Shown here piece by piece: positions 14,255 to 20,736 of a stretch of 29,536 nucleotides of DNA. Every line of letters begins with the position of its first letter. Within the stretch, counting starts at the first letter, position 1. Location of the stretch: contig JAHFNM010000003.1 in the NCBI GenBank assembly GCA_023267415.1, positions 16,413-45,948 of the forward strand. The letters run 5' to 3'. A program made the position numbers and the translations under genes. Source of the DNA: Candidatus Nomurabacteria bacterium. GTDB lineage: Bacteria > Patescibacteriota > Minisyncoccia > Phycocordibacterales > UBA9973. Under the pieces are notes generated by a model. The model searched no databases. It saw nothing but the letters and a program-made list of their open reading frames with translations, and was not told the DNA's origin.

Positions 14255-14392
14255 ATGATTGAAACAATTGCCATCATCTTAATCGTTCTCTGGCTCGTCG
14301 GCTTCGTAGGTTTTCCTGTGCTTGGCGGCTTTATCCATATTCTCTTGGTCGTTGCCATTATCATGCTTTTGGTGCGCGTAATCGGAGGCTAG
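14255..14392 (+). CDS. 45-aa lmo0937-family membrane peptide (DUF5670)
   Basis: Reads MIETIAIILIVLWLVGFVGF and ends LLVRVIGG: 45 aa forming two short hydrophobic helices around the conserved turn LGGFIHILLV. This matches the lmo0937 family of tiny membrane proteins seen in stress regulons of Firmicutes and others. An in-frame ATG at 14087 would overlap the YflT-like gene completely, so I use 14255. GGAGG at 14384-14388, inside its last codons, serves as the Shine-Dalgarno of the sigma factor 2 nt downstream, so their translation is coupled. Confidence 0.75.
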   Translation: MIETIAIILIVLWLVGFVGFPVLGGFIHILLVVAIIMLLVRVIGG

Positions 14393-14394
14393 CC

Positions 14395-14970
14395 ATGAAT
14401 GCGCTTTCTGAAGAAAACGGAACCGAGATGCTTTTGAGTCGGGTAGAAGCCGCGGACTCAGCAACACTGCTTGGAGATACGTTTTATCGATCCTACTACG
14501 ATCGTATCTATCGTTATTTCAGTTTTCGTCTTTTTGACAAGAGTGAAGCCCATGACCTAACACAGACAGTGTTTCTCAAAATTTTTTCGTCTCTGCAGCG
14601 TGGCCTTTGGGACGGGGCAGGCGACATTCATTACATCTTCACCGTTGCGCGTAATACGCTCATTGATTATTTTCGTCAGAACAAGCACGCAATGATCGTT
14701 TCTACGGATCTCGTCTATGCGCTTGCCGATTCAGTGACGGATGCAGGAATCATTGATCAAGGCCAGCATAGGGAGCTGCTCGCTTCTGCGGTCGGCAAGC
14801 TTCGCAAGGAAGAAGGCGAAGCGGTCGCCTATCGATTCTTTGCGGACATGGAATACAAACATATTGCGCAAATAATGGGCAAGGAAGTGTGCACAGTGCG
14901 TCAGTTGGTGCATCGCGGACTCAAGTCGTTGCGAGGAAAACTGGAATCGCACACGCATTTTTTCTCATAA
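14395..14970 (+). CDS. ECF-type RNA polymerase sigma factor
   Basis: A 191-aa sigma-70 family protein with only regions 2 and 4. Region 2 (about 30-95): YYDRIYRYFSFRLFDKSEAHD, LTQTVFLKIFSSL, and the -10-reading helix IFTVARNTLIDYFRQNK. Region 4 (about 125-185): LRKEEGEAVAYRFFADMEYKH, IAQIMGKEVCTVRQLVHRGL, KSLRGKL, which is the -35-reading HTH. It is coupled to the small membrane peptide upstream through a clear GGAGG Shine-Dalgarno, unusual in this window. No recognisable anti-sigma factor (ZAS domain or RsgI-like) is adjacent. The neighbouring YflT-like, lmo0937 and surface-protein genes are likely targets, but no shared promoter motif was established by eye. Confidence 0.9.
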   Translation: MNALSEENGTEMLLSRVEAADSATLLGDTFYRSYYDRIYRYFSFRLFDKSEAHDLTQTVFLKIFSSLQRGLWDGAGDIHYIFTVARNTLIDYFRQNKHAMIVSTDLVYALADSVTDAGIIDQGQHRELLASAVGKLRKEEGEAVAYRFFADMEYKHIAQIMGKEVCTVRQLVHRGLKSLRGKLESHTHFFS

Positions 14971-15100
14971 TTCTCTGTGATAAAAATCGCATTGTCACAA
15001 ACCTAACGGCGGGCCGTTACCCAACAAGCGGATGGACAACCGGAATCTATCCCGATTATCAATACAGCATTATTTATTAATTAAGAAAGCAATTATCATT

Positions 15101-16486
15101 ATGAAAAACACAAAAATACAATCTACGCTTCGAGCAGGTTTGATGTTTGGGGCGTTGACCTTTGCCGCTTTGGCGCCAATGTCAGCGGTACTCGCTGATG
15201 CACCGATGGTAAATGTCACCATCGCAAAATACGTTGATGGACAAGCTGCTACTGCGCAGTCAGTCAATTCCGCTTCGTTCCAAATGAACGCAGCATGGAA
15301 TGCAGACAACATCGGAGCAGGATCAGGCCAATACGCCTTGCAGGCATCTGGCTATGCTCCTGACAACACGCCATACGTCGCAAAGACCGTGGATATGACC
15401 AGTAACGCAAGCTACAGCACCGACGAAGTCCTCGACGGCACAATCGTCGGGTCAGCATGTAATTCTACCGGCTCGAACCCTTCATATGCCCTTGCAGGAT
15501 ATAGCACTGGCGACACAATGGAAGCAGCTGTTGCGGCAACTCCTACAATGACAGCACCGGCATTTACCGGACTTACGAGTAATAAATTCGTGATCGTATG
15601 GAATACGACTTGTGTGCCAGTGACCGCTACTAATGTATCAGTCACCATTGCAAAATACATTGATGGAACCCATGCTACTGCTCTCAACGCAAATAATGCA
15701 TCATTCCAAATGAACGCGACATGGAACGCGCAGAATATCGGTGCAGGATCGGGACAGTACGCACTTAGCGCTACCGGATTCAATACTTCGACAGCATATG
15801 AAGCTTCCACAGGAGACTTCACTTCTGGTGCAAGCTACACCACCGACGAAGTACTCGATAGTACGACTGTCGGAGCAGAATGCAGCACTTCATCTGTTGC
15901 TCCAGCGTATGCACTTGTCGGTTACTCTTCAGGAGACACGATGGCAGCAGCAATTGCCGCTACACCGACTACTACCGCTCCAAACTTCACCAACCTCACT
16001 TCAAACAAATTCGTCATTGTATGGAATAAGACCTGTACTTCAACCAGCACCTCAGGATCAATCGGCGGAACAGTCACTGGCGGAATTGTCCCTGGTGCTC
16101 TCGCAGTCACTTCTGTGACGACTGTGAATGGCACGGCGACAGCCGATGGAACATTCGCTCATGGATGGAAATACACATTCAATATAACTGTTCCCGACAA
16201 TGAATCTCACCTTTCGATGAAATTCGCAAACTGGACCAATACCGCAAATTCAAGCACCATTCCTGCTGCAAACAATATCCGCATCTCATCCGCGCAAGCT
16301 GATAATTCCGGAGCGACCATCCTCCTCACCGCAGCTGATACCTACTCTACTCCCGCACTCAATATGACTTCCGATCTCGATGCAAACACCCCTGGCAAGC
16401 AAGTCCAGGTCACGGTTGAAGTCGCTGTTCCGTTAAATTCAGTGAACGGCACCTACAACACTTCCTACGGCGTACAGACGCTCTAA
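15101..16486 (+). CDS. Secreted surface protein with two tandem 134-aa repeats
   Basis: A 461-aa exported protein with a signal peptide at about 1-32 (ending AVLADA). Two repeats follow (codons 15209-15613 and 15635-16036). Both begin V.VTIAKY.DG, contain SFQMNA.WNA.NIGAGSGQYAL and Y.TDEVLD, and end NKFVIVWN.TC. Each has two Cys (one mid-repeat, one last), so an intradomain disulfide is likely. A Gly/Thr-rich linker (GSIGGTVTGGIVPG) leads to a C-terminal beta domain (about 345-461). No membrane anchor is seen at the C-terminus, so it is secreted or held by partners. I chose the ATG at 15101, which gives a proper signal peptide. The family is unknown. Its position after the ECF sigma gene and before an anchored Ser/Gly-rich protein suggests a surface structure. 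Confidence 0.7.
   Translation: MKNTKIQSTLRAGLMFGALTFAALAPMSAVLADAPMVNVTIAKYVDGQAATAQSVNSASFQMNAAWNADNIGAGSGQYALQASGYAPDNTPYVAKTVDMTSNASYSTDEVLDGTIVGSACNSTGSNPSYALAGYSTGDTMEAAVAATPTMTAPAFTGLTSNKFVIVWNTTCVPVTATNVSVTIAKYIDGTHATALNANNASFQMNATWNAQNIGAGSGQYALSATGFNTSTAYEASTGDFTSGASYTTDEVLDSTTVGAECSTSSVAPAYALVGYSSGDTMAAAIAATPTTTAPNFTNLTSNKFVIVWNKTCTSTSTSGSIGGTVTGGIVPGALAVTSVTTVNGTATADGTFAHGWKYTFNITVPDNESHLSMKFANWTNTANSSTIPAANNIRISSAQADNSGATILLTAADTYSTPALNMTSDLDANTPGKQVQVTVEVAVPLNSVNGTYNTSYGVQTL
15209..16036 (+). repeat. Tandem duplication inside the surface-protein gene
   Basis: Unit 1 at 15209-15613 (405 nt) and unit 2 at 15635-16036 (402 nt) encode clearly homologous domains separated by a 7-residue linker. 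The protein is well conserved between units while many codons differ, so the duplication is not recent. Confidence 0.85.
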
Positions 16487-16493
16487 TGCAGCA

Positions 16494-17147
16494 ATGAAAA
16501 ATACCATGAATAAAAAAATTACTACAATTATCGCAGGCGCCATGCTCTTTGCTTCGATTGCTGCAATGCCCGCACTCGCTTCCGAGGTTACAGGAACGCT
16601 CTCTTCCGGGGGAGTCGTAAACCAGAACCAGAGCGGAGGAGGACAGACAACCAACGGAACGCTCTCCGGCTCAGTTGTTGGCGGCAGTTCGACAGGTACT
16701 CCGACCAGTACTTCTTCAGGCGGCGGATCGTCGTCATCGAGTCACGGTGGAGCGGGCGGGGGAACGACAACCTCTACTACTCCATCAACATCCACTTCTG
16801 GCTCGAGCACAAGCGGAACGATACTCAGCGATGGATCCGGATCGGTAAACGGTAATGTTCTATCTCCGGGCGGAACAACTCCATTCCAGCCTATCGGCAA
16901 TGACGGAATCGCTCTTGCTAATGGAAACACTCCAGCCGCTGATCAGGCAGCCCAAACTGATGTTACCGCTCCGACTCAAACTGACACTATACCGCTTGGC
17001 GCGGCAGCAGGGAACGCAATGCCACTCGGGGTAAAGATCGTCTGGATAATCATCGCCCTCCTCCTTCTTGCCTTATTGACCTACCTGGCCTATCGCCAGT
17101 ATGGTTCCCAAAAAAAGGGGCCGAAGGGAAGCAAGATGAATCCGTAG
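16494..17147 (+). CDS. Ser/Gly/Thr-rich surface protein with C-terminal membrane anchor
   Basis: A 217-aa protein: signal peptide (about 5-30, ending ALASE), then a long low-complexity Ser/Gly/Thr region (about 32-120, with runs of GGGSSSSS and TSTSG type), a transition with NGNVLSPGGTTPFQPIGN, a transmembrane helix at about 180-203 (KIVWIIIALLLLALLTYLAY) and a basic tail (YGSQKKGPKGSK). The topology is that of a stalk held in the cytoplasmic membrane with its flexible part outside. ATG codons at 16494 and 16506 are both possible; MKNT at 16494 matches neighbouring secreted proteins. The gene starts 7 nt after the repeat protein, so they probably share a transcript and may work together. The low-complexity region could be glycosylated. 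Confidence 0.6.
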   Translation: MKNTMNKKITTIIAGAMLFASIAAMPALASEVTGTLSSGGVVNQNQSGGGQTTNGTLSGSVVGGSSTGTPTSTSSGGGSSSSSHGGAGGGTTTSTTPSTSTSGSSTSGTILSDGSGSVNGNVLSPGGTTPFQPIGNDGIALANGNTPAADQAAQTDVTAPTQTDTIPLGAAAGNAMPLGVKIVWIIIALLLLALLTYLAYRQYGSQKKGPKGSKMNP

Positions 17148-17183
17148 GATTATTATTTTATTCGCATTAATCATTCAAAGCAT

Positions 17184-17420
17184 ATGGAAAATCAAACCAA
17201 TTATCCTTCGGCACCACAAGTTCCGCAGGAAAACAGCTCAGGAGCAAACACTGTTCTTCTCGTGATCATTATTCTTCTTATTCTCGGCGGCGGATATTGG
17301 TGGTATATGCATCGGCATGCCGCTGCTCCGGCGCAAGCAAATCCGAGCAGTATTAAGGTTGATGTAAATCTGCCGGCGTCGAACCCTCCAAGTACTACGA
17401 CGACGCAGACAACGCAATAG
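17184..17420 (+). CDS. Small single-span membrane protein
   Basis: A 78-aa protein with a polar N-terminus rich in Pro/Asn/Gln (about 1-20), one hydrophobic helix (TVLLVIIILLILGGGYWWYM, about 23-42), a His-rich juxtamembrane piece (HRHAAAPA) and a Thr/Pro-rich tail ending TTTTQTTQ. There is no recognised domain. It lies 36 nt after the Ser/Gly-rich protein and ends before a terminator, so it is likely the last gene of that surface transcript. Confidence 0.55.
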   Translation: MENQTNYPSAPQVPQENSSGANTVLLVIIILLILGGGYWWYMHRHAAAPAQANPSSIKVDVNLPASNPPSTTTTQTTQ

Positions 17421-17442
17421 GAAATTAGAACAGGTAAACCAG

Positions 17443-17474
17443 AAAAGCCGCCAGCGCAAGCGCCGGCGGCTTTT
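17443..17474. terminator. GC-rich intrinsic terminator
   Basis: A stem of AAAAGCCGCC with GGCGGCTTTT plus an inner GC pair set around a GCAA-type loop; one A-C mismatch. It closes the surface-protein transcript. The -10 of the next gene begins 2 nt after it. Confidence 0.85.
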
Positions 17475-17476
17475 GC

Positions 17477-17482
17477 TATACT
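17477..17482 (+). promoter_or_regulatory. -10 box, leaderless start 6 nt downstream
   Basis: TATACT followed by 6 nt and the ATG at 17489, so +1 should fall on the start codon. The -35 region would lie within the upstream terminator. Confidence 0.55.
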
Positions 17483-17488
17483 GTCTGC

Positions 17489-17653
17489 ATGAATGCAAAA
17501 TCTCTTATCTGGATCGGCCTCACTATTGGAACCTTCGTAGGAAGTTCCATCCCGCTTTTGTGGGGATCGGACATGCTCTCTATCTCCTCTGTCATTCTTG
17601 GTGCTGTTGGCGGGCTTGCCGGCATTTATTTTGGATTCAAACTTGTCCAGTAA
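17489..17653 (+). CDS. 54-aa two-helix membrane protein
   Basis: Reads MNAKSLIWIGLTIGTFVGSS and ends AGIYFGFKLVQ: 54 aa, with hydrophobic segments at about 5-24 and 32-50 separated by WGSDML, and Gly-rich faces (GLTIGTFVG, GAVGGLAGIYFG) suited to tight helix packing. The TATACT box at a 6-nt distance and the clean frame between two regulatory features support it as a real gene. No family is recognised. Confidence 0.55.
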   Translation: MNAKSLIWIGLTIGTFVGSSIPLLWGSDMLSISSVILGAVGGLAGIYFGFKLVQ

Positions 17654-17683
17654 ACAGGTAGGTTTTTGATCAAATTACATTCC

Positions 17684-17712
17684 TTGACAGCGTCAAAATA
17701 TCGGCGTAGGCT
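17684..17712 (+). promoter_or_regulatory. Candidate promoter for the coiled-coil protein
   Basis: TTGACA (17684-17689), 17 nt, TAGGCT (17707-17712). The -35 is part of a small palindrome TTGAC-AGC-GTCAA. The -10 is weak. Confidence 0.4.
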
Positions 17713-17737
17713 TCATTTAACTAAATACTACCTTGGT

Positions 17738-18109
17738 ATGAAAAAAATGATGTTTTTAAGTGCCATTATCGGCGCTGCGATTACGCTTTTTGTTTGCTGG
17801 CATTTATTGCCGACGTATGGGCAACCATATTACGAAAAAGGAGCTTACGACGATTCCGTAAAAAATTTCCAGAAATGGACCGACAACGGACACAACGCGG
17901 GAGTTAAAGAAGTAAAGGATCAGCAGCAAAAACAAGCAGATCTTGCCGCTCAAGCTGTAAAAGAACAGCAAGCAAATGCAAGAAAAGCCGCGGCCGCAAA
18001 AAAGAGAAAGCCCGTGTTCACGGGAAACTATGAAGTGATCAAAGATGACCAGGGTTACAGGGTGGGCGCTCAAATTGCCGACACATCCGGGAGAACCGCA
18101 AAAAAGTAA
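17738..18109 (+). CDS. Anchored Lys/Ala-rich coiled-coil protein
   Basis: A 123-aa protein starting MKKMMFLSAIIGAAITLFVC, an N-terminal anchor or signal, then LPTYGQPYYEKGAYDDSVKNF and a long charged helix (about 55-95, KEVKDQQQKQADLAAQAVKEQ and ARKAAAAKKRKP) likely forming a coiled coil outside the membrane. The C-terminal TGNYEVIKDDQGYRVGAQIAD looks like a short beta hairpin. I used the ATG at 17738 because it begins directly with the hydrophobic segment; the ATG at 17666 precedes the candidate promoter. Function unknown. Confidence 0.55.
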   Translation: MKKMMFLSAIIGAAITLFVCWHLLPTYGQPYYEKGAYDDSVKNFQKWTDNGHNAGVKEVKDQQQKQADLAAQAVKEQQANARKAAAAKKRKPVFTGNYEVIKDDQGYRVGAQIADTSGRTAKK

Positions 18110-18131
18110 CAAGTAAAAAACAAGAGAAACA

Positions 18132-18159
18132 AAAAAGCCCCGCATATCTGGGGCTTTTT
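18132..18159. terminator. Bidirectional intrinsic terminator
   Basis: A 10-bp stem (AAAAAGCCCC and GGGGCTTTTT) with an 8-nt loop lies between the convergent coiled-coil and C39-like genes. Confidence 0.85.
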
Positions 18160-18165
18160 CTTTTG

Positions 18166-18720
18166 CTATTTTATGAGCATTGCAACCTGTTCCGTATTTT
18201 TTGCTGGGCGAATCACGATGAATCGCTTCTTCCAGCCGGCAAGGAATCCTCCGACTGAGATCTGTTTTTCGCCAGTCTTGGCAGCCGGGTCGTTGTAGTA
18301 CACTACTCCGTCTTCGATTCCGTCGATCACCACGAGATGGGGGATCGAGCTCTCCGGATCGAATTTGTAATGGATCGAAGCAATGACCGGGCCATTTTTC
18401 AAATACTTCTTGAATTGTGCGAGTGCGACCGCCGAACTCGATTTTCCAAAATCGTAGCTTGTGCCGGTCAGGCCGTATTTTCCCGCGAGATGAATAAGCC
18501 CGGAATAGATCCAGCCGGCGTTGTTGTCGTAGGCGCCCATGGCGATGCCTTGGCCGAGGAGTGTGTTTACTGCTACCTTCGGCTTATAATAGTCGATGAT
18601 CATGGCCAGGCTGGTGATTCCACAGCCTACTTTCTGCCACTTAGGGGAAGCGATGTCTACGAATTGGGAATAGAACGGCACAGTCGGTATGGCGGGGGGA
18701 ACTGGTACTGTAAATAGCAT
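18166..18720 (-). CDS. C39-like cysteine peptidase domain protein
   Basis: A 184-aa protein of the peptidase C39-like (papain-fold) type. VPFYSQFVDIASPKWQKVGCG supplies the oxyanion Gln (about 19) and the nucleophile Cys (33, in GCGITSLAM). IPHLVVIDGI supplies the His (about 128), and YYNDPAAK supplies the Asp (about 144). All triad positions are therefore present. There is no ABC-transporter domain, so it is not a bacteriocin exporter. The N-terminus MLFTVPVPPAIPTVP is not a convincing signal peptide. The gene lies 61 nt downstream of the L,D-transpeptidase on the same strand, pointing to a role in cell-wall peptide processing or in host/prey interaction. The substrate is unknown. Confidence 0.75.
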   Translation of the reverse strand: MLFTVPVPPAIPTVPFYSQFVDIASPKWQKVGCGITSLAMIIDYYKPKVAVNTLLGQGIAMGAYDNNAGWIYSGLIHLAGKYGLTGTSYDFGKSSSAVALAQFKKYLKNGPVIASIHYKFDPESSIPHLVVIDGIEDGVVYYNDPAAKTGEKQISVGGFLAGWKKRFIVIRPAKNTEQVAMLIK

Positions 18721-18781
18721 ACCTATATGCTCACATACATCTGCTTTTTACACAAGGAAATACATTTGGTTTTTGTCCATG

Positions 18782-19756
18782 CTAGTTTTGTACAATGACT
18801 GCAGTGCCAATATCGGCCCATTCATAAAGCTTTTTTGCGTTTTGCGGCGAAAGGTTGACGCATCCATGAGACCATGGTTCGCCGAAATGGTTGTGCCAAT
18901 AGGCTCCGTGGATGACCGCCCCGTCAGCGGTAAAGTAGAGGTTCCACGGGACGCCTGGAAGGTCGTATGCTTGATCGGAGAGGTCCGGGATCGGTCCTTG
19001 CATGTATCGGCTCGGCGTCTTTTTGAACACGGTGAATGTTCCTGGAGGGGTAGGGGTGGAATCGAGTCCGGTGGAAATAGGTTCTTCCATGAAGACCGAG
19101 TCGCCATCATACGCGGTCAATGTTTCTTTTGAGAGATCAACGACGATGCGCTTTGTCGTGAACGGATCACCCTTTTTCAAGAGGATGTCGCCAGCATTGT
19201 CGAATGGGCGAACCGATGTTGGGTCAACGGCTACATACCAGTCTCCCTTCACTCGCTCAGGGTAGCGTATCTCCCCGTCAAAAATGATCTTGTACCAATC
19301 ATGACCATCACCCGGAACCGTTTTTTCTTCTACTTTGAGTACGATGCCGGTGCGCAGGCGTACCGCCACTTCCGAACTGGTGCTCGGGCCAAGTCGCATA
19401 TTCACGCATTCGCCTGAGTATTCAAAATCGCATCCATCGATGATCTCAATGTAATGGAAGACTGGTTTGTCATTTAGCATCGGGTCGGGCTGTAGGGCGT
19501 CAACGACGGCAGGAAGAGCGCTCGCTCCCGTGGGTACACCGTCTTTCGGGTTGCCATTAAAGTGCAAGTTACTGAAGGCTAGTGCTGCAATGATAAGGGC
19601 GGGGACGATGATGATCGCATACAAAAAAATGTTCTTTGCGGACAAGTGATGACCTTGTCGTTCATTCTTCTTTTCCGGTCGCATTGCTTCCAACATGCTT
19701 CCATGCAAGAGCGGGTGACCGTCAGCCGTATGAATTTGTTGCATGTGCCTTGTCAT
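18782..19756 (-). CDS. Membrane-anchored L,D-transpeptidase (YkuD)
   Basis: A 324-aa bitopic enzyme that would make 3-3 cross-links in peptidoglycan or attach proteins to it. The cytoplasmic tail (1-42) is followed by a membrane helix (about 44-64), then an SH3-like region (about 105-180, CVNMRLGPSTSSEVAVRLRTG and WYKIIFDGEIRYPE) and the YkuD domain (about 195-324). The catalytic motif HGAYWHNHFGEPWSHGC (about 283-299) contains the His and the nucleophilic Cys299. The start at 19756 fits a TATGAT -10 box 6 nt upstream (19763-19768), implying a leaderless transcript. The C39-like gene follows on the same strand. The full set of catalytic residues makes the family call firm. Confidence 0.93.
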   Translation of the reverse strand: MTRHMQQIHTADGHPLLHGSMLEAMRPEKKNERQGHHLSAKNIFLYAIIIVPALIIAALAFSNLHFNGNPKDGVPTGASALPAVVDALQPDPMLNDKPVFHYIEIIDGCDFEYSGECVNMRLGPSTSSEVAVRLRTGIVLKVEEKTVPGDGHDWYKIIFDGEIRYPERVKGDWYVAVDPTSVRPFDNAGDILLKKGDPFTTKRIVVDLSKETLTAYDGDSVFMEEPISTGLDSTPTPPGTFTVFKKTPSRYMQGPIPDLSDQAYDLPGVPWNLYFTADGAVIHGAYWHNHFGEPWSHGCVNLSPQNAKKLYEWADIGTAVIVQN

Positions 19757-19762
19757 GGTTCA

Positions 19763-19768
19763 ATCATA
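19763..19768 (-). promoter_or_regulatory. -10 box of the L,D-transpeptidase gene
   Basis: TATGAT on the minus strand lies exactly 6 nt before the ATG at 19756. The 213-nt gap to the HNH gene (19769-19981) holds no other gene. Confidence 0.5.
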
Positions 19769-19969
19769 GTCTTTTTTTCACAAGTCACAATGAAAATGAA
19801 TAACAAAAACAAATGCATTATTTTACAACGAGAAGATTCAGTCTCGGATCCTATCAGGTCCATCTCTGTAAGGCTTAAAAAAGATCGCAATGGTTACCGT
19901 GCAAAAAATCATGATCAAAAAATGACGACAATTTTGTTGTTGGAATTTAATTATGTAAAATTCTTGTGG

Positions 19970-19975
19970 TATACT
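19970..19975 (+). promoter_or_regulatory. -10 box of the HNH gene
   Basis: TATACT lies 6 nt before the ATG at 19982, consistent with a leaderless transcript. The upstream region is AT-rich with no strong -35. Confidence 0.55.
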
Positions 19976-19981
19976 CATATT

Positions 19982-20305
19982 ATGTCTACCACAAGAAAAG
20001 AGACAAGAACGTATTCCGATCGAGCTGTGTATATGCGAGAAGCAGTCAAAAAGCGCAGGAAAAAACTTCGTGAAATGGCACGGGAATATGCAGGGGGAAA
20101 ATGCGCTATCTGCGGATATCATAAGTGCGCTCGGGCACTAAGCTTTCATCACCTTGATCCAAAAAAGAAAGATTTTGGTGTGGCTGCAAAAGGACTGACC
20201 CGATCATGGGACAAGATCCGCAAAGAAATCGATAAATGCATTCTTATATGCGCGAATTGTCATATGGAAGTGCATGAAGGACTGGCTAAAATACCTAAAA
20301 AATAA
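19982..20305 (+). CDS. HNH endonuclease-type protein
   Basis: A 107-aa basic protein. A Lys/Arg-rich helix (about 12-36) precedes the HNH fold: GGKCAICGYHKC (Cys 41, 44, 49), LSFHHLDPKKKD (His 56-57, with the catalytic-type HH), then ILICANCHMEVHEG (Cys 90, Cys 93, His 94/98). Two CxxC pairs would bind structural zinc. The start at 19982 is supported by a TATACT box 6 nt upstream; longer in-frame starts read through non-coding-looking sequence. It ends 69 nt before a tRNA gene that contains a group I intron, so a role as a free-standing homing endonuclease is possible, though such HNH proteins also occur alone. No methyltransferase partner is nearby. Confidence 0.8.
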   Translation: MSTTRKETRTYSDRAVYMREAVKKRRKKLREMAREYAGGKCAICGYHKCARALSFHHLDPKKKDFGVAAKGLTRSWDKIRKEIDKCILICANCHMEVHEGLAKIPKK

Positions 20306-20318
20306 TGCCTCTTAGTCT

Positions 20319-20347
20319 TTGCATTTTGAGCCTATTTTTGCTAGTAT
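20319..20347 (+). promoter_or_regulatory. Promoter of the tRNA-Asn gene
   Basis: TTGCAT (20319-20324), 17-nt spacer, TAGTAT (20342-20347). The predicted start near 20354 leaves a leader of about 20 nt before the tRNA. Confidence 0.55.
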
Positions 20348-20374
20348 TTTGAGGTTCTTTTGCAGTTTGAATAT

Positions 20375-20689
20375 TCCCCTGTAGCTCAGCGGTAGAGCAA
20401 TCGACTGTCAGTAAGGCAGCTTTATGGAGAGATCCATATCGAAAACGAGGTGAATTCGGTGAAGCCCACACAATAGCTTTAGAGCCATTATGAGGGTAAT
20501 ACCGAGCCAAGCTCTGATGCAAATCGGAGAAGGTGTAGAGACTATCCCTTTACGGGAGTACTCCGGCGTTCGCGCCGGCGGAAGCGCCTCGCTTCTTGCG
20601 CAAGCATGAAGATGATATAGTCCACCCCTAGAAGTGATTTTAGGACAAGTGTAATCGATTGGTCGCAGGTTCGATCCCTGCCGGGGGAG
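20375..20689 (+). tRNA. tRNA-Asn (GUU), interrupted by a group I intron
   Basis: Exon 1 is 20375-20408 and exon 2 is 20652-20689; joined they give a 72-nt cloverleaf. The acceptor stem TCCCCTG pairs with CGGGGGA (one T-G pair). The D arm is GCTC/GAGC, the anticodon stem ATCGA/TCGAT, and the T arm GCAGG-TTCGATC-CCTGC. The joined anticodon loop is CTGTTAA, so the anticodon is GTT (Asn). The discriminator base is G and CCA is not encoded. The intron splits the anticodon between its second and third bases (GU and U). Reading exon 1 straight into the intron would give a false GTC (Asp) anticodon. All four stems pair only with the intron removed. Confidence 0.93.
20409..20651 (+). ncRNA. Group I intron in the anticodon loop of tRNA-Asn
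   Basis: 243 nt. Exon 1 ends in T and the intron ends in G, as group I splicing requires. P1: exon CTGT pairs with GCAG at intron positions 8-11, with the expected U-G at the splice site. P2: TATGGA and TCCATA. P4: TCGG in the segment after GGTGAAT pairs with CCGA in AATACCGAGCCAAGC. P6: CTCTGAT-GCAA-ATCGGAG. P7: GACTAT pairs with ATAGTC in the segment AAGATGATATAGTCC. CCC-TTTAC-GGG right after the 5' strand of P7 looks like a P7.1 hairpin, which would suggest an IA-like subgroup. P9: CCTAGAA-GTGA-TTTTAGG. There is no internal reading frame worth calling. Confidence 0.9.
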
Positions 20690-20736
20690 CACAAAAGAAA
20701 AAACGCCATGATGGCGTTTTTTCTTTTGTGCTCCCC
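20684..20736. terminator. 26-bp perfect inverted repeat ending the tRNA transcript
   Basis: Left arm 20684-20709 and right arm 20711-20736 are exact reverse complements around one G. The inner part (A6CGCCAT / ATGGCGT6) is an intrinsic terminator. The outer part includes the tRNA's own 3' end (GGGGAGC), so an unprocessed transcript could pair the acceptor strand with downstream RNA. Confidence 0.85.

Noticed and set aside
20375..20410. tRNA-Asp (GTC) read directly from exon 1 without an intron
   Set aside because: Anticodon, T and acceptor stems can only pair if 20409-20651 is removed; the joined loop gives GTT (Asn).
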